This document shows, piece by piece, positions 15,387 to 24,209 of a stretch of DNA of 64,000 bases. The notes under the pieces were generated by a model. That model was not told the DNA's origin. It saw only the letters and a list, made by a program, of their open reading frames with translations, and did not search any database. Numbering within the stretch: the first letter of the stretch is position 1; every line of letters begins with the position of its first letter. Source of the stretch: Robiginitalea sp. (lineage in GTDB: Bacteria > Bacteroidota > Bacteroidia > Flavobacteriales > Flavobacteriaceae); assembly GCA_024638915.1 (NCBI GenBank), contig JAHEJJ010000002.1, positions 62,001-126,000 of the forward strand, in the 5' to 3' direction. A program made the translations under genes and the position numbers.

Positions 15387-16832
15387 CTATCCTACTGAGC
15401 CTTCTAGGCTTATTTCTAATAACTTTTGGGCTTCAACCGCAAATTCCATCGGTAATTTGTTCAGAACTTCTTTGCTGAAACCATTAACAATGAGCGCTAT
15501 GGCTTTCTCGGTATCGATGCCACGCTGATTGCAATAAAAGATCTGATCTTCACCTATCTTACTGGTGGTTGCTTCGTGTTCGATCTGGGCACTTTTATTC
15601 TTTGCCTCGATATAAGGAAATGTATGCGCCCCGCATTTATTCCCCATTAAAAGTGAATCGCACTGTGAAAAATTTCTGGCATTATCTGCCCTTTTGTTTA
15701 CCTGGACCAATCCCCGATAACTATTTTGGGATTGCCCGGCAGATATTCCTTTCGAAATAATGGTACTGCGTGTGTTCTTGCCAAGGTGGATCATCTTGGT
15801 TCCTGTATCGGCCTGCTGATAATTATTGGTCACCGCGATAGAGTAGAATTCCCCTATGGAATTGTCTCCTTTAAGTACGCAGGAAGGATATTTCCAGGTG
15901 ATGGCCGAACCTGTTTCCACCTGAGTCCAGGATATTTTGGCGTTCTTTTCACATAAACCCCTTTTGGTTACGAAATTAAAAACCCCGCCTTTGCCTTCCT
16001 TATCGCCGGGAAACCAATTTTGAACGGTCGAATATTTGATCTCTGCGTTATCGAGCGCGATCAATTCCACAACCGCAGCATGCAACTGGTTTTCGTCTCG
16101 CGAGGGTGCGGTACACCCTTCCAAATAACTCACATAACTCCCTTCGTCTGCGATGACCAGCGTTCTTTCGAACTGGCCGGTTCCTGCCTGGTTGATCCGG
16201 AAATATGTGGAGAGTTCCATCGGACACCTGACGCCTTTGGGTATATAGCAAAATGATCCGTCTGAAAAAACCGCTGAATTCAGGGCGGCATAGAAGTTGT
16301 CCTTCCGAGGTACTACCTTTCCGATATACTTCCTGACCAGTTCAGGGTGTTCTTTGATAGCCTCTGAGATGGAACAAAATATGATCCCCTTTTCAGCAAG
16401 CGTTTTCTTAAACGTAGTGGCCACTGAAACAGAGTCCATTACGATATCCACGGCTACTCCCGCTAGTTTTTTCTGTTCATCTAAGGAGATCCCAAGCCTT
16501 TTAAAAGTATCGAGCAATTCTGGGTCTACCTCATCAAGGCTATTGTATTTTGGTTTCTTATTAGGAGCGGAATAATAGGAGATATCCTGGAAATCTGGTT
16601 TTTTATAATGGATATTGGCCCATTCAGGTTCCTCCATTTCCTTCCATGAGCGGAAGGCCTCCAGTCTCCATTCCGTCATCCACTGGGGCTCTTCTTTCTT
16701 TTTAGATATAGCGATGACGATCTCTTCATTGAGACCTTTCGGAAGTGTATCGGATTCAATATCGGTATAGAAACCGTATTCGTATTCCTTGGTTTCCAGT
16801 TCTTTTTTTAACTCTTCTTCAGTATATGCCAT
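15387..16832 (-). CDS. sufB: Fe-S cluster assembly protein SufB
   Basis: 481 residues, as expected. Recognisable segments are [30 protein letters not shown], the [33 protein letters not shown] region and, near the end, [22 protein letters not shown]. SufB is the main scaffold subunit on which [4Fe-4S] clusters form. It is the second gene of the operon, 22 bases after the sufA-like gene, and is followed after 4 bases by the MBL-fold lipoprotein gene. Confidence 0.96.
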   Translation of the reverse strand: MAYTEEELKKELETKEYEYGFYTDIESDTLPKGLNEEIVIAISKKKEEPQWMTEWRLEAFRSWKEMEEPEWANIHYKKPDFQDISYYSAPNKKPKYNSLDEVDPELLDTFKRLGISLDEQKKLAGVAVDIVMDSVSVATTFKKTLAEKGIIFCSISEAIKEHPELVRKYIGKVVPRKDNFYAALNSAVFSDGSFCYIPKGVRCPMELSTYFRINQAGTGQFERTLVIADEGSYVSYLEGCTAPSRDENQLHAAVVELIALDNAEIKYSTVQNWFPGDKEGKGGVFNFVTKRGLCEKNAKISWTQVETGSAITWKYPSCVLKGDNSIGEFYSIAVTNNYQQADTGTKMIHLGKNTRSTIISKGISAGQSQNSYRGLVQVNKRADNARNFSQCDSLLMGNKCGAHTFPYIEAKNKSAQIEHEATTSKIGEDQIFYCNQRGIDTEKAIALIVNGFSKEVLNKLPMEFAVEAQKLLEISLEGSVG

Positions 16833-16854
16833 ATACTACTTGTTTACCAAATGC

Positions 16855-17184
16855 TCAGAGTGAAAAGCTCTCCCCACAACCACATGTTCGCTGCGCATTG
16901 GGATTATTAAAGACGAATCCTTTCCCATTAAGGCCCCCCGAATATTCCAGCGTTGTGCCTACGAGATAAAGAAAACTCTTTTTGTCGACAATGATACGCA
17001 CCGAATTGTCCTCAAAGACCTTGTCTGCTTCATCTTTTTGATGATCGAACTTCAATTCATAGGATAATCCACTGCAACCGCCGCTCTTCACACCAACACG
17101 AACGAAGTCATGGGAAGCATCAAAGCCTGATTCCGCCATTAAGGCGACCACCTTCTCTTTAGCCGTGTTAGATACTTTGATCAT
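16855..17184 (-). CDS. sufA: A-type Fe-S carrier protein (SufA/IscA/HesB family)
   Basis: 109 residues with the three A-type cysteines: one in SGGCSGLSYE and two in the C-terminal CGCGESF. These carriers accept clusters from SufBCD and hand them to apoproteins. As the first gene of the suf operon it fits SufA, though ErpA or IscA naming is equally possible from sequence alone. A -7 box lies 31 bases upstream of the start, and the whole operon to 9669 runs on the minus strand without a visible terminator. Confidence 0.9.
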   Translation of the reverse strand: MIKVSNTAKEKVVALMAESGFDASHDFVRVGVKSGGCSGLSYELKFDHQKDEADKVFEDNSVRIIVDKKSFLYLVGTTLEYSGGLNGKGFVFNNPNAQRTCGCGESFSL

Positions 17185-17214
17185 TCTTAATTTGGATTTA
17201 TTCTAAATAGTTTA

Positions 17215-17222
17215 CAAATATA
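17215..17222 (-). promoter_or_regulatory. -7 box of the suf operon promoter
   Basis: The minus strand reads TATATTTG, an exact TAnnTTTG match, 31 bases before the sufA-like ATG. A TTG at -33 is not evident. No Fur or IscR-like palindrome was recognised nearby. Confidence 0.55.
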
Positions 17223-17321
17223 AGCTATACATGGAGTTTTACCACATTTCCTAACATTATTATAACGTATGGAGAAATAGGGTTTATCTATGCCAGACGG
17301 GCTTAGGGCTCCCTGCGTGTA

Positions 17322-18674
17322 TTAATTTATTTTGATGATCACCAGATCGGTACCTCCTTTGTGGGATTCAGGGTTAAAATCGGGACTGCCGCTCTGACCC
17401 ACTAAGAGGATCCCATTTTGGCCATATTCCATGACATCAAAGCCAAAATCTATCCCTGTGCCGCCCAGTGATTTTTGCCATTTGAGCGCACCCTGAGCAT
17501 CGGTCTTAATGACCCAGATATCGTTTTCCCCCAAATTTTCCTCCAGATCCTGGTCATTACTGCGGGAATTTCCGGCGATAAGATATCCCCCGTCTTCAGT
17601 CTGTTTAACACTGTTTGCATTTTCAAATGCAGCACCTCCGAAGCTGTTTTCCCAAATGAGTTCGCCAGACTCACTGATCTTAATCAACCATATATCCGAT
17701 TCCCCATGATTTGAACCGATATCCTGATCCGTACTAAAGGAATGTCCAACGACAACATAGGCGTTGTCAGAAGTTTTTTCGATATCATAGGAGACATCGA
17801 TGCCCGACCCGCCAAAAGAACGCTGCCAGACCAATGTACCCCCACTATCTACTTTCACCACCCAATAATCATAACTCCCCTTGGTATTGGAGATATCGCT
17901 ATCGTCGCTTTCGGAAAATCCGGTCATGATGTAGCCCCCATCAGAAGAGGTCACAAGGCCATATGCCCTGTCATTATTTGTTCCCCCAAAGAATTTTCTC
18001 CATTCTAGGTTCCCTTGTGCGTCGATCTTGGTTCCCCAGAATTCCCCCACACCATGATTGGCCAGAAAATTACCCTTTTCTGTATTTCCCGCCCCTCCCG
18101 AGGCGACCACATCCAGAAATCCCGAAAAAAAATATCCTCCGTCATCGGTTTGTACAAGATCATATGCATGATCATGACCTGCAAATCCGAAGCTTTTTTC
18201 CCACTCGATTTCGCCAGATGAGGTAAGCTTAAGTACCCATTGATCGTGAAACCCCTGATTCTGACTGCCATCCCCGTCATCACTCATCGCATATCCAACC
18301 ACCGCATAACCTCCGTCGCTGGTCTGCACCAGCGCCTGTCCCCGATCATCTTTGCTGCCACCGTAGGTTTGATGCCACTGCAGATTCCCCCCTGCATCGA
18401 ATTTGAGCAACCAGTAATCGTTTACCGCCGATGATTTACCTGCCAGTTCACCATCCATACTGTTGGTAGATCCGAACACGGCAAATCCCCCGTCGGATGT
18501 CGCTACCACGGACCGTGCCTCCTCAGATCCGCTGCCGCCATAATTTCTGATCCATTCCACCTCCCCTGAAAATCGGGTATCATCTGGCAGTTCGGCATCG
18601 ACAGAAATCACATCATCGCTGGAACACGATAACAGCAACAACCATAACAGCATATATGTTGTACTTTTTTCCAT
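17322..18674 (-). CDS. Secreted lipoprotein with seven propeller-like repeats
   Basis: 450 residues from the ATG at 18674, chosen because it gives a signal peptide ending in LLLSC followed by SSDD, a typical Bacteroidota lipoprotein start with an acidic export signal. The body is seven repeats of about 55 residues. Each has W-x3-x-GG-x3-D/E near the start and a T-x-DGGY-x3-G core, and the last repeat ends LVIIKIN. Seven repeats suggest a seven-bladed beta-propeller. No enzyme motif is seen. It starts 4 bases after the stop of the preceding choice-of-anchor B gene, so the two are probably one transcript. Confidence 0.75.
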   Translation of the reverse strand: MEKSTTYMLLWLLLLSCSSDDVISVDAELPDDTRFSGEVEWIRNYGGSGSEEARSVVATSDGGFAVFGSTNSMDGELAGKSSAVNDYWLLKFDAGGNLQWHQTYGGSKDDRGQALVQTSDGGYAVVGYAMSDDGDGSQNQGFHDQWVLKLTSSGEIEWEKSFGFAGHDHAYDLVQTDDGGYFFSGFLDVVASGGAGNTEKGNFLANHGVGEFWGTKIDAQGNLEWRKFFGGTNNDRAYGLVTSSDGGYIMTGFSESDDSDISNTKGSYDYWVVKVDSGGTLVWQRSFGGSGIDVSYDIEKTSDNAYVVVGHSFSTDQDIGSNHGESDIWLIKISESGELIWENSFGGAAFENANSVKQTEDGGYLIAGNSRSNDQDLEENLGENDIWVIKTDAQGALKWQKSLGGTGIDFGFDVMEYGQNGILLVGQSGSPDFNPESHKGGTDLVIIKIN

Positions 18675-18678
18675 AGTA

Positions 18679-19905
18679 TCAATTGGATGCTTCGATAATG
18701 AACAAACCGGAATTAATATCATTTATTATGATCTTGCCGCTCGTAAAATAAGGATACAGACTCCAAACGCCCTCAAATGCAGCCGTATTATTGTTCGTGT
18801 AGGTATCGAAAAAACCTACTTCCTCCAGGGTTCCCGAACCGATATTTGTAAGGTCAAGTACACGAATCCCGGCCGTGTAGTTGGCAAGATAGTACCGGTT
18901 CCCAAGAACATAACCATTGTGGTCAATAGCCGATGTAGGACCGGAGTAGGTGGTATGCAAGACAGGATTGTCTAAATCGGAAAAATCGAAGACCAGGGTC
19001 CGTGAATTGAATCCAAAATCTACCTCATCGAGCTCGTCCCCCAATATAAAGTAACGCTGATCTATGGTAAACCATCCCTGATGGGTGTATCTAAGGTTGG
19101 GGTACTGCAGCTGACTAATAGGTGTTGGGTTTGCTTTATCTGTAACATCTACAATGACGATAAACGCTTCATTCGCCCCTATAAGGATCTCCCGCCCGGC
19201 ATAATCTGCATCCGGTCCGCTGTAGCTGACCACCTGGGCATCGTGGGTATATCCGCTGGCCCCGTATCCGCCTGCGGCTGTTGGGTTTAATGGATCTGAT
19301 ATGTCCACAAAATGAACGCCTCCGTTAAAAGCATCATTCCTGTTGGTACCTACAGGATAGGCAAATCCACTACTTTCATTGATCACTATATTATGTGAGT
19401 TGCCAAAACCGGTATATACCATATCTGCTGCAAAGGTTTGGGGCGGGTTGGTAACGTTTCTCAGTTGAGTCAGATCGAAAACCTGCATCCCATGACCATT
19501 AGCCTCTGACCCTATAAAAGCATGATTCTGGTATACTTTAATATCCCTCCATGGACTTGAACTCGTCTGCGAAGCAAGTTTCCCTAAAAATATAAGGTTT
19601 TCGGTATCGGTAATATCCACAAAAGCAGTCCCGTTGTCGAGGCCTACCAGGGCATATTCAGTGCCGGAAGTGGGATCGGTCCAGCCCCAAATATCGTTGC
19701 CAGAACCGGCACTCATCTCTGTGAGACTGAGCCTGGCGAGCAGATCGAATCCGTCACAGGGATATTGGCCAGCCAGTCCATCGGTACAGGGGGTAAATCC
19801 CAAAATTGGATTGCCATCATCACTATTATCAGGTGCGGGGGAATCATCGTTAGAACAACCCAGGGCAATAACAGCTGTAAGCAGCATGAGTGCGATTTTC
19901 TTCAT
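18679..19905 (-). CDS. Choice-of-anchor B family lipoprotein (LVIVD propeller)
   Basis: 408 residues from the ATG at 19905; a start two codons earlier is also possible. The signal peptide ends in IALGC and is followed by SNDDS, indicating an exported lipoprotein. The body carries LVIVD-like repeats (for example VDITDTENLIFLG, VFDLTQLRNVT, VDISDPLNPTAAGG, IVDVTDKANPTPIS), matching the choice-of-anchor B family, which is often anchored or secreted through varied C-terminal sorting signals. Here no type IX sorting tail is apparent and the lipid anchor may replace it. It is the first of a two-gene unit with the seven-repeat lipoprotein. Confidence 0.8.
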   Translation of the reverse strand: MKKIALMLLTAVIALGCSNDDSPAPDNSDDGNPILGFTPCTDGLAGQYPCDGFDLLARLSLTEMSAGSGNDIWGWTDPTSGTEYALVGLDNGTAFVDITDTENLIFLGKLASQTSSSPWRDIKVYQNHAFIGSEANGHGMQVFDLTQLRNVTNPPQTFAADMVYTGFGNSHNIVINESSGFAYPVGTNRNDAFNGGVHFVDISDPLNPTAAGGYGASGYTHDAQVVSYSGPDADYAGREILIGANEAFIVIVDVTDKANPTPISQLQYPNLRYTHQGWFTIDQRYFILGDELDEVDFGFNSRTLVFDFSDLDNPVLHTTYSGPTSAIDHNGYVLGNRYYLANYTAGIRVLDLTNIGSGTLEEVGFFDTYTNNNTAAFEGVWSLYPYFTSGKIIINDINSGLFIIEASN

Positions 19906-19953
19906 AGCCAATTCTTTTTCGGTTTAAAGATAAGATTTATATAGGATCCTATC

Positions 19954-19961
19954 TATTTTTG
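19954..19961 (+). promoter_or_regulatory. -7 box of thiL promoter
   Basis: TATTTTTG matches TAnnTTTG and ends only four bases before the thiL ATG at 19966. If used, the transcript would start at or next to the start codon, so thiL may be leaderless. Confidence 0.4.
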
Positions 19962-19965
19962 CAGC

Positions 19966-21009
19966 ATGCTAGACGACAAAAACCCTACCCGTACCGATTT
20001 AAGCGAATTGGGAGAATTCGCGCTTATCGATCATCTCACCAGGGATTTCCCCATCCTCAATAAATCAACCGTTGTGGGTATCGGAGATGATGCGGCCGTA
20101 CTCGACTTTGGAGATGCACAGACGCTGATCACCACCGACCTGCTTATTGAAGGGGTACATTTCAATCTCAGCTATACACCATTAAAACATTTAGGGTATA
20201 AAGCTGTTATGGTGAATCTTTCCGATATCTATGCCATGAATGCCATCGCGACACAGATTACGGTTTCGTTAGCCGTTTCAAACCGCTTTCCGCTCGAAGC
20301 TCTTGAAGAACTCTATGAAGGGATCGCTTTGGCATGCAAGATCTATGGGGTGGATCTCGTTGGAGGCGATACAACCTCTTCCAATAAAGGGCTGCTTTTG
20401 AGCATTACCGCCATTGGTGCGGCTAAAAAAGATAAGATCGTAATGCGCAGTGGAGCTAAACCCAATGATCTTTTAGTCGTAACCGGCGATCTGGGAGGAG
20501 CCTATATGGGATTGCAGGTTTTAGAACGCGAAAACGAGGTGTTCAAGGTCAATCCTCAAAACCAGCCAGATCTCGCCTCCTATACCTACCTGGTAGAGCG
20601 GCAGTTGAAACCGGAGGCTCGTAAAGACATCATAGAGTTATTGGAAAAGCTTGAAGTACAGCCCACTTCCATGATCGATATAAGCGACGGGCTGTCCTCA
20701 GAGATCCTTCATCTATGCCAGAATAGCGATGTTGGCTGCAATCTTTATGAAGACAAGATTCCGTTGGATCCTACGGTGATATCGGCTTGTGAGGAGTTCC
20801 GATTAGATAGTACGCTTGTAGCTCTAAGCGGTGGGGAAGACTACGAATTATTGTTTACCATAGACCAAAAAGAATTCCTGAAAATAAAAGGTAATCCCAA
20901 TCTTACTGTCTTGGGGCACATAACAGATAAGAATGAAGGGACGCACTTAATTTCCAGGAATAACTCTAAAATTCCTTTGACAGCACAAGGCTGGAATGCT
21001 TTTACATAA
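19966..21009 (+). CDS. thiL: Thiamine-monophosphate kinase ThiL
   Basis: 347 residues. The N terminus has GIGDDAAVLDFG, and the centre has VNLSDIYAMNA and DLVGGDTTSSN, the metal- and ATP-binding aspartates of ThiL in the AIR-synthase/PurM-like fold. The IDISDGLSSEI and LSGGEDYELLF motifs complete the family pattern. ThiL phosphorylates thiamine monophosphate to the active diphosphate in the last step of vitamin B1 synthesis. No thi-box riboswitch or other thiamine gene is near, so it is a single-gene unit. Confidence 0.94.
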   Translation: MLDDKNPTRTDLSELGEFALIDHLTRDFPILNKSTVVGIGDDAAVLDFGDAQTLITTDLLIEGVHFNLSYTPLKHLGYKAVMVNLSDIYAMNAIATQITVSLAVSNRFPLEALEELYEGIALACKIYGVDLVGGDTTSSNKGLLLSITAIGAAKKDKIVMRSGAKPNDLLVVTGDLGGAYMGLQVLERENEVFKVNPQNQPDLASYTYLVERQLKPEARKDIIELLEKLEVQPTSMIDISDGLSSEILHLCQNSDVGCNLYEDKIPLDPTVISACEEFRLDSTLVALSGGEDYELLFTIDQKEFLKIKGNPNLTVLGHITDKNEGTHLISRNNSKIPLTAQGWNAFT

Positions 21010-21012
21010 GCT

Positions 21013-21231
21013 TTAGGCTACCTGCTGATCCGCTCGGTGTCTTTTTTGGTAGATAAGTTCCAAAGTATCATTGATTTCCCGGAGTTGTGGAGTCAACGCA
21101 GATAGGTTACCACTGACATCTGTTGTTACTTGTTTTCCACAGTGCACACACTTATACTCTTTGATATGGGAAGTAACTCTTTTTGAAACGGAGTAGTGGT
21201 GCCCAAAAATATTGCAGAATATTTTTTTCAT
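21013..21231 (-). CDS. Small zinc-ribbon-like protein
   Basis: 72 residues from the ATG at 21231; an upstream ATG would add six residues with a less plausible sequence. It has Cys 6, His 11-12 and a C-x2-C pair in YKCVHCGK, which could bind one zinc ion. The C-terminal half is a helical segment rich in charged residues. Similar short proteins occur as hypothetical proteins in Flavobacteriaceae, to my knowledge without a defined role. Its stop lies three bases from the convergent thiL stop. Confidence 0.55.
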   Translation of the reverse strand: MKKIFCNIFGHHYSVSKRVTSHIKEYKCVHCGKQVTTDVSGNLSALTPQLREINDTLELIYQKRHRADQQVA

Positions 21232-21482
21232 AATGTAGGTTTTAGGCAAGTTTTAAGCGGGATTGGAGTGCCGCTGTACGCATACTTATAGTTGATTATT
21301 CGTTTGATAATAAGATCTGAGAACTTCTTTATATCTCAACGTCCTCCGTACTCATTTTATTGGGTACGGGCAGAGAAAATCTCTACTAAATCGACGAAAT
21401 CCTTTTTTTTCGATCAACGGTAAGCATATATCGATGAACTACAGTGTTTGCGTCAGATTTATTTTGTCCTATCTTGGCATCC

Positions 21483-22757
21483 GTGAACCGTACGCGTGAA
21501 ATACTCCTGACGGCTCTTGCACTGTTCTCGCTTTTTTTTGGGGCAGGCAATCTGATCCTGCCGCCACTGCTGGGTTATACCGCTGCCGGATCATGGTGGC
21601 TGGTAGGTCTTGGATTTTGCCTCTCTGCCGTTTTGATTCCCATATTGGGAATTTTGGCACACGCAAGGCTGCAGGGTACTATGTTCGATTTTGCCAACAT
21701 GGTATCCCCAGGATTCAGCAGGGTTTATTGCTACCTGGTCTATGCGATTTCGATAAGCCTTCCTTCGCCCAGAACAGCAGCCGTAACCCACGAGATGGGA
21801 GTAGCACCCTTACTGGACGCCCCTGCTTTAGCCACCAGCATTGTTTACTTTTTGTTGGTCCTTTTATTCGTGCTTAACCGTGGTTGGATCCTCGATGTGA
21901 TCGGTAAATTTCTTTCCCCTGCCTTATTATTGGTGCTACTGGGTATAATCGGGGTTTCGTTCTTTCGTTTTCCTTTCGAGTTTGATGCTTCCGGGTTTTC
22001 AAATCCCATTTCAAGCGGGATCCTCGAAGGATATCAGACATTCGATGCTATCGGTGCTGTGGTGGTAGGAGGGGTGATTATAATTTCGATCAATATCAAA
22101 GAGAAGGCAATGTCTTTTTCGACCAAAAGAAGGATAATCGCCAGAGCGGGATGGCTTGCCGGGATGGGTCTCCTCTTTGTATATGGCTCTTTGATTCTGA
22201 CCGGAGCTCTCTTTCATGGAATGTTTTCAGAAGATATCAGCCGTACCGAATTGTTGAGCGGCATCAGTAAAGCTACCCTTGGTAATTCTGCCAATCTCTT
22301 CCTCAGCCTGCTGGTGAGCCTAGCCTGTTTTACCACTGCCGTCGGTATTGTAACCGGAGCTGCAGACTTCGTAAAGTCGCGCTACCCCAATAGGCGGTAC
22401 GCCTACCTGGTCACTGCACTACTGGGATGTTTTCTGGGTATTCTGATGGGTCAATTCGAGGTTGGATATATCATAGCTATTGCCTTGCCTGCCTTGATGT
22501 TTATTTACCCGATCACTATTATTCTGATCCTGCTTAATGTACTTCCACGTAGTTATACTTCTCCATTGGTTTTCAAGGCCGTGGTCTTCACCACCATTAT
22601 TTTCAGTATTCCAGATTTCCTTGGATCTCTCGGACTGGAGATGAGCTGGTGGGCATGGATCCCTTTGAGCGGATATAAGTTGGGTTGGGTATTGCCTTCT
22701 GTAGCGGTATTCTTATTCCTTTTGCTAATACGCGGAAATAAGAGCCATAACGAATAG
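21483..22757 (+). CDS. brnQ: Branched-chain amino acid carrier BrnQ
   Basis: 424 residues from GTG 21483, where the protein begins with the family-typical NRTREILLTALALFS. An earlier TTG would add 13 unrelated residues. About 12 membrane helices are present, and the FFGAGNLILPP motif in helix 1 is diagnostic of the LIVCS family. It imports leucine, isoleucine and valine with sodium or protons. It stands alone, convergent with the M24 aminopeptidase gene, which may supply amino acids from peptides, though no regulatory link is visible. Confidence 0.9.
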   Translation: MNRTREILLTALALFSLFFGAGNLILPPLLGYTAAGSWWLVGLGFCLSAVLIPILGILAHARLQGTMFDFANMVSPGFSRVYCYLVYAISISLPSPRTAAVTHEMGVAPLLDAPALATSIVYFLLVLLFVLNRGWILDVIGKFLSPALLLVLLGIIGVSFFRFPFEFDASGFSNPISSGILEGYQTFDAIGAVVVGGVIIISINIKEKAMSFSTKRRIIARAGWLAGMGLLFVYGSLILTGALFHGMFSEDISRTELLSGISKATLGNSANLFLSLLVSLACFTTAVGIVTGAADFVKSRYPNRRYAYLVTALLGCFLGILMGQFEVGYIIAIALPALMFIYPITIILILLNVLPRSYTSPLVFKAVVFTTIIFSIPDFLGSLGLEMSWWAWIPLSGYKLGWVLPSVAVFLFLLLIRGNKSHNE

Positions 22758-22788
22758 GCCGGAATTAGAGGTTTTCAAAAGATCTACA

Positions 22789-24084
22789 TCATTTGGTATT
22801 CATCACCGTTTCTATTTCATCGACCTCTATGGGGATATTCTTCATAAGATTCAGCGGAGCACCAGACGCCTGGATCACCACATCATCCTCGAGCCGAATT
22901 CCCATTTTTTCATCGGGAATATATATGCCCGGTTCCACGGTGAAGACCATGTTTGCCTTCATCGGGGTTTTAAGCGCCCCATAATCGTGGGTATCCAAAC
23001 CTATATGATGGCTCGTTCCATGCATAAAGTATTTTTTATAAGCCGGCCAGTCAGGGTCCTCCTTCTGTACATCAGCCTTGTCCAGCAGGCCAAGGCCTAA
23101 GAGTTCAGAGGTCATGATATTACCCACTTCCTTATGATAATCTTCCCACAGGGTCCCGGGCACCAGTAAATCGGTCGCCTCATTTTTTACCTTTAGAACA
23201 GCTTCATAGACCTTTTTCTGACGGTCGGTAAACCTTCCGTTGACCGGAATGGTACGGGTCATATCGCTGGAGTAATTGGCATATTCCGCTCCCACATCCA
23301 TCAGGACAAGATCTCCATCCTGGCAGGGTTGGTTGTTTTCAATATAGTGCAGTACATTGGCATTGTTTCCCGAGGCGATAATCGGCGTATAAGCAAAGCC
23401 TCTCGATCGATTCCTTATAAACTCGTGCAGGTATTCTGCCTCGAGTTCGTACTCCATCACACCGGGTTTTATAAACGACAACACCCGTCTGAATCCTTTT
23501 TCGGTGATATTACATGCTTTTTGCATCAGCTCGATCTCTTCTGCTTCTTTAACTCCCCTGATATCCTGCAATATAGGATTGCTCTTGGCATATTGATGGG
23601 CTGGGAAATCTTTTTTACACTTCTCGATAAAACGCGCTTCGCGGGTTTGGGTCTCAGAGGATTGCCTGTAGTGTTCATTGGTATTGAAATAGACGGTATC
23701 TGCCTCTGTCATCAGATCAAAAAAGACCTTGTTGAACTCGGACAACCAATAAACCGATGCTATGCCCGATACTTCCGTAGCTTTTTCTTTTGTCAGTTTT
23801 TCTCCTTCCCAGATCGCTATATGAGCATTTGTCTCTCGTACAAAAAGTACTTCACGATGTTTATCCTTTATGGAAGAAGGGAACAGCAATAGAATGGATT
23901 CTTCCTGATCAACACCGGAGAGGTAAAAAATATCCCTGTGTTGCTCGAACGGCATGGTACTGTCTGCACTTATGGGATATACATCGTTGGAATTGAAAAC
24001 CGCAATCGCGCCAGGTTTCATCTGCTTGATAAATTTTTTACGGTTCTTGACAAATAGTCGGGAAGCAATCGGTTCGTATTTCAT
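22789..24084 (-). CDS. pepP: Xaa-Pro aminopeptidase family protein (M24B)
   Basis: 431 residues. An N-terminal creatinase-like domain is followed by the pita-bread catalytic domain with all five metal ligands visible: the two aspartates in LMDVGAEYANYSSDMTRT, the His of HGTSHHIGLDTHD, and the glutamates in VEPGIYI and RLEDDVV. This enzyme class removes an N-terminal residue from peptides with proline in position two, using two Mn or Zn ions in the cytoplasm. No signal peptide is visible. It is divergent from the large Asp-box protein gene at 24210. Confidence 0.9.
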   Translation of the reverse strand: MKYEPIASRLFVKNRKKFIKQMKPGAIAVFNSNDVYPISADSTMPFEQHRDIFYLSGVDQEESILLLFPSSIKDKHREVLFVRETNAHIAIWEGEKLTKEKATEVSGIASVYWLSEFNKVFFDLMTEADTVYFNTNEHYRQSSETQTREARFIEKCKKDFPAHQYAKSNPILQDIRGVKEAEEIELMQKACNITEKGFRRVLSFIKPGVMEYELEAEYLHEFIRNRSRGFAYTPIIASGNNANVLHYIENNQPCQDGDLVLMDVGAEYANYSSDMTRTIPVNGRFTDRQKKVYEAVLKVKNEATDLLVPGTLWEDYHKEVGNIMTSELLGLGLLDKADVQKEDPDWPAYKKYFMHGTSHHIGLDTHDYGALKTPMKANMVFTVEPGIYIPDEKMGIRLEDDVVIQASGAPLNLMKNIPIEVDEIETVMNTK

Positions 24085-24209
24085 AAGTTATTTGGAAGGA
24101 TTGATCAAAATTAGGGATTCCCCCGTTCAGATCAAAAATAATAGACCGCGGTTTTCCTCTTGTCATAGGTATGGTAAATTCATACATTCGCTGAACTAAG
24201 TGCTTATTT

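Noticed and set aside
23329-23892. 187-codon plus-strand frame
   Set aside because: Antisense shadow of the M24 aminopeptidase gene.
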